In this document: one piece after another, positions 15,743 to 21,086 of the stretch
How positions within the stretch are numbered: the first letter of the stretch is position 1
Layout of the letters: every line of letters begins with the position of its first letter
From: Candidatus Vogelbacteria bacterium
Lineage (GTDB): Bacteria > Patescibacteria > Paceibacteria > UBA9973 > UBA12445
Assembly (NCBI GenBank): GCA_016201425.1
Contig: JACQCW010000068.1
Location: forward strand, 1-24,163
Length of the DNA: 24,163 nt
Direction of reading: 5' to 3'
Notes under the pieces: model-generated
What the model was told of the DNA's origin: nothing
Seen by the model: only the letters and a program-made list of their open reading frames with translations
The model's database searches: none
Position numbers and translations under genes: made by a program

Positions 15743-15840
15743 TTGGGACTTGAATGTCGGAGTCATGTTTTGTTGCAACAAAACATACGAGACAGCGCCC
15801 AGACCAAATTCGAAGAATTTGAGTCGAGGGAAAGTCCCAA
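15743..15840. other. Multi-branched structured element (candidate ncRNA or palindromic repeat)
   Basis: A closing 9-bp stem (TTGGGACTT 15743-15751 with AAGTCCCAA 15832-15840) encloses two hairpins: a perfect 22-nt palindrome at 15765-15786 (ATGTTTTGTTG and its complement) and CAAATTC-GAA-GAATTTG at 15805-15821. The left arm contains TGGGACTTGAA (15744-15754), the exact reverse complement of 11 nt in the T arm of tRNA-Asp (15649-15659). No convincing gene covers it. It ends 37 nt before the start codon at 15878. Confidence 0.5.
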
Positions 15841-15862
15841 AATTCTTGCGTTACGAAATTTG

Positions 15863-15871
15863 TGTTATATT
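15863..15871 (+). promoter_or_regulatory. Extended -10 promoter of the gene at 15878, leaderless
   Basis: TG, one base, then TATATT (15866-15871) ends 6 nt before the ATG. Confidence 0.5.
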
Positions 15872-15877
15872 TTAGCC

Positions 15878-16822
15878 ATGGAAACTTTCAAACAACCAAA
15901 TTCGCCCGAAGCCACAGAGTCAGATGAGACAAACGAGGTAAAGATCGACAAAGATTTCGTTAAGATGCCATCAGATAAAATCGAGCTTCTGGCCAACCAC
16001 TTGATGCGACCGGATGGTTTTATAAAAACCCTTATAATCGGGAAGATTTTAACTTCAGAGGAGATTACTCGGACGATTGGTTTGAACTTCGTAAGAACAC
16101 ACCGCGGATTTTATAAAACATTTCCCAGACCAACAGAGGCGACTCAAAGCAAATATGGCACAAATAAAGATATTGCATTTGCAATTGGGGCCGCAAACAA
16201 AATGTACGCGATTAGACGATCTGGCAAGAGATCACAAGAAGCGATTCAGGGATTGGGATTTGTTTTGCCCGCCAAAAGACTATTAGAAAAAACCAACTCA
16301 ACGCCAGTATGGGGCAATTTTGATATAGCCGACTCTCTTAAAAAAGTAAATGGTACACAACGAGACGAACAACAGTTTGAGAAATACAAATCTCTAGATT
16401 TTAAAGGTGATCGAAAAATTTATGAGAAATACGAATGGAATACACCAAAAGAAGACGTAGCACCTCTTGTTAATCTATCCAGAAAGCAAGCAGAAGTGCA
16501 ATTGAAACCCGAAGCTGGCATACTGCCAAACTTATCAATTAACGAAACCATTATACTGATTCCACAGCCTAAGAGAGAGGCGCTTAGAAGACTCTTTGAA
16601 ATTAAGAAACGCAGTCTGGCGTCATTTCGCGAAAAAATAAAGGATGCATATGGAGTTGATATCGAAAATATCTCATTCGAAGATGTTGAGAAAAGATACC
16701 AGGGGCAAATATATTGGTATCCGCAGAAAAACATAGACTTAGCGGTGCAATATCTGACAACACACCCGGAAAAGATCAAGGAATTTTACACTGAAGAACT
16801 ACCTGATTCCCCTACCCTTTAG
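15878..16822 (+). CDS. Uncharacterised protein, 314 aa
   Basis: I do not recognise it. The frame is open from 15743 but the first 45 codons cover the structured element, so I use ATG 15878, which follows an extended -10 box by 6 nt and has no Shine-Dalgarno sequence. The protein is soluble, basic in its middle (AIRRSGKRSQEAIQGLGF, about 112-130) and has a helical charged region (KREALRRLFEIKKRSLASFREKI, about 231-253). No catalytic motif is visible. The early segment LLANHLMRPDGFIKTLIIGK (about 37-56) could be amphipathic. It is followed by the gene at 16909, which has its own -10 box, so these are not clearly an operon. Confidence 0.7.
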   Translation: METFKQPNSPEATESDETNEVKIDKDFVKMPSDKIELLANHLMRPDGFIKTLIIGKILTSEEITRTIGLNFVRTHRGFYKTFPRPTEATQSKYGTNKDIAFAIGAANKMYAIRRSGKRSQEAIQGLGFVLPAKRLLEKTNSTPVWGNFDIADSLKKVNGTQRDEQQFEKYKSLDFKGDRKIYEKYEWNTPKEDVAPLVNLSRKQAEVQLKPEAGILPNLSINETIILIPQPKREALRRLFEIKKRSLASFREKIKDAYGVDIENISFEDVEKRYQGQIYWYPQKNIDLAVQYLTTHPEKIKEFYTEELPDSPTL

Positions 16823-16892
16823 CGCCAACCTGCCAAGTTAATGACGAATATGATCATTCTGTTTTGAGACACAATATAGTGCGGTCTTTTTA

Positions 16893-16901
16893 TGCTAAAA
16901 T
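16893..16901 (+). promoter_or_regulatory. Extended -10 promoter of the gene at 16909, leaderless
   Basis: TG (16893-16894), one base, TAAAAT (16896-16901), then 7 nt to the ATG. Confidence 0.55.
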
Positions 16902-16908
16902 ATTTTGT

Positions 16909-17844
16909 ATGGGAAATATCGACAAGCAAGCAGCGAAAGGGGCAGTTGAGGGGTATCTCGGCCGTTCAAAAAGTATTTTTAATGAAAGCTTGCTAGACAT
17001 TGCTGAACAAAAAATTGTGGACCTACGCAGCGATAAGGGATTCTCCTTTCCTACAAACGAGGGCATGCGCAAAATTACAAAGCGACCAGAGATAGAGAAG
17101 CTCGATAAAGATCCTTCCTTATCAAAACTGCGAGAAATAATCCGAACAACCATTGACGGGGTGCAGAATCTAAAAAAAGGCGGACTCTACGTCGGCGTTA
17201 ATGCATTTCATCACGGTCACTTGGCATACCTTTCAAAGAGTGAGGCGATACTTGCAGTAGACATGAATGAACTTGTTCCTTATGGCTTCGCTTTTATTGT
17301 CGGACTTACAGCCGGAGCCAAAGATCCAGAATCATTTAAAAAACAGGTTAGCCTTCTGACTACCAGTCCAGAAAAGCTCAGAGACTTTTTTGAGGACACC
17401 GAACTTGGTAGAACAGCCCTTGTGCAAAGCGATGCAGACGAAGCACAATTTGCAAGAAAGAGACTCCTTACAGGCCTCTTGTCTACTCTGGAGGAGTTCA
17501 ACCCAAAGATCCACGGACAGAGAAAGATCCCACCAGTATTTTGCAACGACACAGACGCTTACAACTATTTCCGAACACTTATCGTGCAAGATAAAGTCGC
17601 AGGCGGAATAGCCAAGCTCCAGGGGAAAAAGCTTCTGGGCGCAATCGCCTCTGCGATGGATAGTTTTGAATTGGCTCTGCCTCAGCTCAATACTCTCTAT
17701 GTATCAAGCTGTTTTGATCCACGATTCGCGGGGCCAAAATCGCGTCTTAAATTTTTGGATGATCTTAGAATGAAAGGCTTCGATAACATACAGATTGTCG
17801 AATCATTCCTAAATAGTGGCTGGATAATTTATGACGTCGAATAG
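16909..17844 (+). CDS. Uncharacterised protein with a Rossmann/methyltransferase-like core, 311 aa
   Basis: The start is ATG 16909 (the frame extends to 16864 but an extended -10 box lies 7 nt before 16909). A helical N-terminus (to about 90) precedes GGLYVGVNAFHHGHLAYL and then ILAVDMNELVPYGFAF. This is a glycine-containing loop after a strand, then a strand ending in an acidic residue, as in SAM- or nucleotide-binding Rossmann folds. The C-terminal LNTLYVSSCFDPRFAGPKSRLKFLDDL recalls the family sometimes named after Leptospira LIC_10091, but I cannot confirm this. No membrane segment is seen. It precedes dsbB by 57 nt; dsbB has its own -10 box, so co-transcription is uncertain. Confidence 0.6.
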   Translation: MGNIDKQAAKGAVEGYLGRSKSIFNESLLDIAEQKIVDLRSDKGFSFPTNEGMRKITKRPEIEKLDKDPSLSKLREIIRTTIDGVQNLKKGGLYVGVNAFHHGHLAYLSKSEAILAVDMNELVPYGFAFIVGLTAGAKDPESFKKQVSLLTTSPEKLRDFFEDTELGRTALVQSDADEAQFARKRLLTGLLSTLEEFNPKIHGQRKIPPVFCNDTDAYNYFRTLIVQDKVAGGIAKLQGKKLLGAIASAMDSFELALPQLNTLYVSSCFDPRFAGPKSRLKFLDDLRMKGFDNIQIVESFLNSGWIIYDVE

Positions 17845-17886
17845 ACGCCAGGAATGAAATGTGGTCTTTTTTCTATCCCTGAAAAA

Positions 17887-17895
17887 TGCTAATAT
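17887..17895 (+). promoter_or_regulatory. Extended -10 promoter of dsbB, leaderless
   Basis: TG (17887-17888), one base, TAATAT (17890-17895), then 6 nt to the ATG at 17902. Confidence 0.55.
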
Positions 17896-17901
17896 AGCGA
17901 T

Positions 17902-18318
17902 ATGCAAAAAAAGTACTATCTATATGCGTCCTGGTTTGTGGCATTGGCGGCAATGTTAGGTAGTTTATACTTTAGTGAGATTTTAAAACTTCCGCCATGT
18001 GTACTCTGTTGGTATCAAAGAATACTGATGTATCCTCTTGTTCTCATTATACCCGTAGCTATACTAAATAGGGATGAAAAGGGTCACAGTTACGTTTTGC
18101 CACTTTCTATATTAGGAGGATGCGTCGCCTTCTACCATTACCTTTTGTATATCAAAATAATTCCAGACACCCTTGCCCCATGCTCTACTGGAGTCTCGTG
18201 CACAACACGCCTGGTTGAATGGTTCGGCTTTATAAACATTCCTCTATTATCTTTCATCGCTTTTGTTGTGATAACTTTATTAATGATTATTTATTCTAAA
18301 ACAAAAGAAAATGAGTAA
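17902..18318 (+). CDS. DsbB/BdbC-type disulfide bond formation protein
   Basis: The 138-aa membrane protein has four hydrophobic segments (about 5-25, 42-56, 66-85, 108-130). The first cysteine pair is in PPCVLCWYQR (C33, C36), the canonical quinone-proximal motif. The second pair, C94 and C100 (CSTGVSC), lies in the second external loop and would exchange with the DsbA-type partner. It reoxidises DsbA and passes electrons to a quinone or other acceptor. At 138 aa it matches the short Gram-positive BdbC form. The start is leaderless-like (see the -10 box). Its last 8 nt overlap the start of the dsbA-like gene, so they are one operon. Confidence 0.9.
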   Translation: MQKKYYLYASWFVALAAMLGSLYFSEILKLPPCVLCWYQRILMYPLVLIIPVAILNRDEKGHSYVLPLSILGGCVAFYHYLLYIKIIPDTLAPCSTGVSCTTRLVEWFGFINIPLLSFIAFVVITLLMIIYSKTKENE

Positions 18319-18958
18319 CGAAAATAAAATCGTAGCAGGAATCTGTGTATTGTTTTTTATAATTATTGCTGTTCTCTTCTGGAAGGGTCCAAGCCTCGGT
18401 CAACCATCAGTTAATCCTGCGAATCCTGATCTGCTGGTTAAAGATACAAGTCACATGACGGGCAAGAAGGGTGCCAAAGTGACGGTCGTCGAGTTTGGTG
18501 ACTTCGAGTGTCCGGCCTGTGCGGCTGTCAGTCCTGAAATCAATAAACTCATAGATGCCTACAAAACAAACCCCGATTTTAATTTTGTATTCCGAAACTT
18601 CCCTCTTTCCCAACACAAAAACGCGATTATCGCAGCCGAGGCAGCTGAATCAGCGGGAGCCCAAGGAAAATATTTCGAGATGGAGAGGCTACTTTATAGT
18701 AATCAGTCGGAATGGGGCGAGAGCACAGACCCAAAACCATTCCTAAGTAAATACGCCTCGAGCCTAGCCTTAGATATGGCCAAATTCCAAAGAGATATGA
18801 CTAGCCACGCATTTACCGCAACTATCCAAGCCGACGCCACGGACGGTCAAACAATTGGTATAGATCATACACCAACCATATATATAAATGGCATTGAACA
18901 AACTGACCTACAATTTGAGACGACAAAGTCCTTAGTGGAAAAATTGCTAGCTAAATAG
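18311..18958 (+). CDS. DsbA/BdbD-type membrane-anchored thiol oxidoreductase
   Basis: The 215-aa protein has an N-terminal membrane anchor (about 7-25, no lipobox) and an extracytoplasmic thioredoxin-fold domain (about 52-215) of the DsbA_2/thioredoxin_4 type. The active site is FGDFECPACAAV (C67-P-A-C70). The helical insert follows, and the cis-proline loop is HTPTIYING. It introduces disulfides into exported proteins and is recycled by the DsbB-type protein encoded just upstream (8-nt overlap, ATGAGTAA). No terminator is obvious after it; a hairpin at 18981-19013 lacks a T run. Confidence 0.92.
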   Translation: MSNENKIVAGICVLFFIIIAVLFWKGPSLGQPSVNPANPDLLVKDTSHMTGKKGAKVTVVEFGDFECPACAAVSPEINKLIDAYKTNPDFNFVFRNFPLSQHKNAIIAAEAAESAGAQGKYFEMERLLYSNQSEWGESTDPKPFLSKYASSLALDMAKFQRDMTSHAFTATIQADATDGQTIGIDHTPTIYINGIEQTDLQFETTKSLVEKLLAK

Positions 18959-18980
18959 ACCTAACTAACATGCTTTACAT

Positions 18981-19013
18981 TTTCTGTAAACAATGTATTA
19001 TTGTAAACAGAAA
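18981..19013. repeat. Imperfect hairpin after the dsbA-like gene
   Basis: TTTCTGT (18981-18987) pairs with ACAGAAA (19007-19013) and ACAAT with ATTGT, separated by a symmetric AA/AA internal loop; apical loop GTATT. No T run follows, so it is not a standard terminator. Confidence 0.45.
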
Positions 19014-19043
19014 CATTAATCGTGACAAAAAGGATGGCAACAC

Positions 19044-19475
19044 GTGGGACAGATCTTTAATAGGTTCAAACGGATCGTCAAGTCGAATGTTGGCCCAATC
19101 ATTGATTCTGTAACTGACACGATCAGTGGTGCGTTGTCTAAAAATGACTTTCTTAAAAAGAAATGGGAAGAGAGTCGTAAACTTCGCGATAATATCGGCG
19201 ATAAATTCGATGAGGGACAAGAGCATTTGAAGGATGCGTGGAACGACTTAACTACGAGCATACCCTACTCCCTCAAAAGCAGTTACGAAGTTCTCGGTGT
19301 CCCCTTCGGTTTGCCGCTCGAGGATGTTAGGAAGGCGTGGAGAAAACTTATCCTCGAACATCACCCAGACAAATCTACCACTGAAAAGGAACGAGCTGTT
19401 GCGACACGGAAGGCCGCCGGGATCAACGAAGCTTTTCAGAAGATCGAAGATTATTTTAGTAAAAACAAATCTTAG
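19044..19475 (+). CDS. Small J-domain (DnaJ-like) protein
   Basis: The 143-aa protein carries a C-terminal J domain (about 80-140): SYEVLGVPFGLPLEDVRKAW, then ILEHHPDKS with the essential HPD at 107-109, and a last helix GINEAFQKIEDYF. The N-terminal 75 residues are basic and amphipathic (MGQIFNRFKRIVKSNVGPII), without a clear membrane segment. J domains stimulate the ATPase of a DnaK-type Hsp70; the N-terminal part presumably supplies targeting. It is not DnaJ itself, as the Gly/Phe and zinc-binding regions are absent. The start is GTG 19044 with AGGATGG about 7 nt upstream. A strong terminator follows the stop codon by 3 nt. Confidence 0.85.
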   Translation: MGQIFNRFKRIVKSNVGPIIDSVTDTISGALSKNDFLKKKWEESRKLRDNIGDKFDEGQEHLKDAWNDLTTSIPYSLKSSYEVLGVPFGLPLEDVRKAWRKLILEHHPDKSTTEKERAVATRKAAGINEAFQKIEDYFSKNKS

Positions 19476-19478
19476 TAT

Positions 19479-19503
19479 GACCACCCGTGAGGTGGTCTTT
19501 TTT
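19479..19503 (+). terminator. Terminator of the J-domain gene
   Basis: GACCACC (19479-19485), loop CGTGA, GGTGGTC (19491-19497), followed by six T residues. Confidence 0.92.
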
Positions 19504-19507
19504 CTTG

Positions 19508-19579
19508 TTGCGGAGGCCCGAATTGCACGGGCGCACTCCAGGTTATGAGCCTGGCGACCTACTACTGGTCCACTCCGCG
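19508..19579 (-). tRNA. Initiator tRNA-fMet (anticodon CAT)
   Basis: Minus-strand cloverleaf, 72 nt. The acceptor CGCGGAG/CTCCGCA leaves the C1:A72 mismatch that marks a bacterial initiator. The D arm is GACC-AGTAGTA-GGTC, the anticodon arm CCAGG-CTCATAA-CCTGG (anticodon at 19545-19547) and the T arm GCCCG-TGCAATT-CGGGC. CCA is not encoded. Departures from the norm: the usual three G:C pairs below the anticodon loop are two plus A29:U41, the D loop lacks the GG pair, and T-loop position 55 is G. Confidence 0.9.
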
Positions 19580-19608
19580 ATGTTGACGCACACTCAATAA
19601 CTGCTCGT

Positions 19609-19637
19609 AGTATATATAATACACGCCCCCAGCGCAA
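19609..19637 (-). promoter_or_regulatory. Promoter of tRNA-fMet
   Basis: On the minus strand TTGCGC (19632-19637), a 17-nt spacer and TATACT (19609-19614), 29 nt before the tRNA. Confidence 0.65.
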
Positions 19638-19653
19638 GCACTATAACATTTCG

Positions 19654-19791
19654 CTACCTCACAACAACCCCTGCGGTGGCATCTCTATCCGTTTTTATCC
19701 CAGAAACAAAGGACACAATAGCCACACCAAAAAAAACTATCAATATAAACTGAAGGGCTGTTTTTAAAAAGTCTTTATCCAAAAACTTCAT
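19654..19791 (-). CDS. 45-aa single-pass membrane peptide
   Basis: A short frame with ATG at 19791 and TAG at 19654-19656 encodes a peptide with a charged start (MKFLDKDFLK), one membrane span (about 11-30: TALQFILIVFFGVAIVSFVS) and a charged tail. An extended -10 box (TG-G-TAAAAT, 19798-19806) ends 6 nt before the ATG, the same leaderless arrangement as other genes here, which supports it being real. It lies divergent to the gene at 19861 and upstream of tRNA-fMet. The function is unknown. Confidence 0.55.
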   Translation of the reverse strand: MKFLDKDFLKTALQFILIVFFGVAIVSFVSGIKTDRDATAGVVVR

Positions 19792-19797
19792 AGTTAG

Positions 19798-19806
19798 ATT
19801 TTACCA
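19798..19806 (-). promoter_or_regulatory. Extended -10 promoter of the 45-aa gene, leaderless
   Basis: On the minus strand TG (19805-19806), one base, TAAAAT (19798-19803), then 6 nt to the ATG. Confidence 0.5.
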
Positions 19807-19815
19807 CAACTAATG

Positions 19816-19821
19816 TATAAT
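19816..19821 (+). promoter_or_regulatory. -10 box of the gene at 19861
   Basis: A perfect TATAAT with a weak TTAGAT (19794-19799) 16 nt upstream. It overlaps the divergent promoter of the 45-aa gene. Confidence 0.5.
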
Positions 19822-19860
19822 ATTAACAGCTAGTTCTTCACAATCACAGGAGGTGAAGGA

Positions 19861-20310
19861 GTGAAAAAGAGAGTTCCATTTTGGATAGAGAAGTTTGAAA
19901 GTACGGTACGAAATCTAAGAAGACTGTCGGGCAACAAATGGTATAAGCACCCACAGCCAAGTCTATCAACCTTGAAACGAACTGGCCGGGGCAACTGCGT
20001 TGCTTGGAGCAAACTAATGTCGGAGATTGCCGTGCACGCCAATCTGACTGTAATACTACTTATCATCGGAGAGAGGTATGAATCTAAGAGTAAGGAACTC
20101 CCCCACCAAATCTGCGTTATTGTTGATAGGGAAAAAAATGTCTGGATCCAAAGTAACATTTGGTGCACAAAATATAAAAAGCTGCGCCTTCCACTTACAA
20201 AGAAACGTCTCAAAAGACTACTTAAAAGAATTGCGACAAGAAACGGTAAGAAATGCGACTATAAAACTGGAACAAAAATCTATTCAACGATTATTGTGGG
20301 CGAGATTTAA
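19861..20310 (+). CDS. Small transglutaminase/papain-like fold protein, 149 aa
   Basis: The protein is highly basic. Its core has GRGNCVAWSKLMSEIA (C46 at the start of a helix), then LPHQICVIVD (H82 leading a strand) and VWIQSN (N99). A Cys-His-Asn/Asp order with this spacing is that of transglutaminase-like cysteine proteins, so an amidase, peptidase or transferase activity is possible but inferred. No signal peptide is visible. The start is GTG 19861, set by an almost complete anti-SD match (AGGAGGTGA) a few bases upstream. The stop codon TAA (20308-20310) forms the loop of its own terminator. Confidence 0.6.
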   Translation: MKKRVPFWIEKFESTVRNLRRLSGNKWYKHPQPSLSTLKRTGRGNCVAWSKLMSEIAVHANLTVILLIIGERYESKSKELPHQICVIVDREKNVWIQSNIWCTKYKKLRLPLTKKRLKRLLKRIATRNGKKCDYKTGTKIYSTIIVGEI

Positions 20311-20322
20311 TCTCGCCTTTTA
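20299..20322 (+). terminator. Terminator overlapping the stop codon of the 149-aa gene
   Basis: GGCGAGA (20299-20305), loop TTTAA containing the stop codon, TCTCGCC (20311-20317), then TTTT. The stop of the convergent gene lies at 20320. Confidence 0.8.
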
Positions 20323-20922
20323 AAATGCGTCTTCAAGTTTGTTAAAAATTTTCTTATGAGAATAATCTAGTATGTCCCGAATGAATTTATCGCACACACT
20401 TACTCGATAACGAAAATCATCGGTCTCAAATACTCCGTAAGACAGTTCCCTTCCGATCTCAGCCTCCATAGATTTAATTGTTTTTTCGATGGTGCCTTTT
20501 CTGAGTTCATCACCCACAATCAATAGGTCAGCCCTACTGTCCTCATCGTTTATGAAGATCCCGGCTGTAATTATCACCTTAACTCTACCGGCACCTTTTA
20601 ATCTTCTAATAATTTCCTCTTTCTTAAATAATTCAGTATTAAACAAAAGCTGTTTTAAGGCCGCGAGAAAAGGAAAACCCTGATTCAAGAACCAGGCGTC
20701 AACAGACTTTTTGCGCCCCCTGCTACCATCTACATGCATGATCTTAATCTTTATAAGACCTGCCTCTTTCAAAACACCTAGTTCCTTTTTTCCAATCGAT
20801 CTACTCACCTTACTTCTTATCAACACCTCGGAGGCTGTAAACGAAGCAGTGGCGTTCAATATAAAAAGCCTCATTATTTTGACCCTGTCTGCGCTTCCGA
20901 ATAATTTAGACAAAACTTCCAT
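20320..20922 (-). CDS. Winged-helix plus nucleotidyltransferase-like protein, 200 aa
   Basis: The start is taken as the Met at 20922 (MEVLSKLFGSADRVKIMRLF); a longer frame to 20973 adds a hydrophobic stretch that lies upstream of a TG-T-TAAAAT box and is unlikely. Residues about 1-80 form a winged helix (KIMRLFILN, SEVLIRSKVSRSIGKKELGVLKEAG). A second part (about 110-175) has VKVIITAGIFINDEDSRADLLIVGDEL, resembling the strand-D-x-D-hh core of MNT-type nucleotidyltransferases (SRADLLIVG). Whether the catalytic acids are complete is uncertain. Such fusions are common in CPR genomes and may be regulators or antitoxin-like. The gene is convergent with the 149-aa gene. Confidence 0.65.
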   Translation of the reverse strand: MEVLSKLFGSADRVKIMRLFILNATASFTASEVLIRSKVSRSIGKKELGVLKEAGLIKIKIMHVDGSRGRKKSVDAWFLNQGFPFLAALKQLLFNTELFKKEEIIRRLKGAGRVKVIITAGIFINDEDSRADLLIVGDELRKGTIEKTIKSMEAEIGRELSYGVFETDDFRYRVSVCDKFIRDILDYSHKKIFNKLEDAF

Positions 20923-20986
20923 GTATAGGTCGATTTTAACAAATAGAGCGCCCAGCAACAAGAAATAAATCATTATAAATTTTCAT

Positions 20987-21015
20987 TTGACACTTAACAA
21001 AAAGTAGTGTAATAT
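20987..21015 (+). promoter_or_regulatory. Strong promoter of the KimA-like gene
   Basis: TTGACA (20987-20992), a 17-nt spacer and TAATAT (21010-21015): a consensus -35 box with a near-consensus -10. The leader is about 65 nt. Confidence 0.8.
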
Positions 21016-21028
21016 ACCGGGATAAATC

Positions 21029-21069
21029 GTCCTTTGAAAACAACATAAACTGTACTGTCCCAAAAGGAC
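21029..21069 (+). promoter_or_regulatory. Leader with two mutually exclusive stems before the KimA-like gene
   Basis: GTCCTTT (21029-21035) can pair with AAAGGAC (21063-21069); the same GGAC (21066-21069) can instead pair with GTCC (21057-21060) around a 5-nt loop. The Shine-Dalgarno AAGGAG (21070-21075) follows immediately. This could modulate translation. It is too short for the ydaO-type c-di-AMP riboswitch. Confidence 0.35.
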
Positions 21070-21086
21070 AAGGAGAAGTGATCGGC

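Noticed and set aside
15571..15753. 60-aa open frame across tRNA-Asp
   Set aside because: The translation (AQLVRALPCHGRGRGFKSHR) is the well-known artefact of translating a tRNA gene; the frame lies over tRNA-Asp and its terminator.
17845..17878. Terminator after the 16909 gene
   Set aside because: A T run at about 17866-17872 is preceded by only weak, bulged pairing (CCA/TGG), not enough to support an intrinsic terminator.
20974..21086. ydaO-type c-di-AMP riboswitch upstream of the KimA-like gene
   Set aside because: The leader after the promoter is only about 65 nt; the known riboswitch is much longer and its conserved core is not visible.
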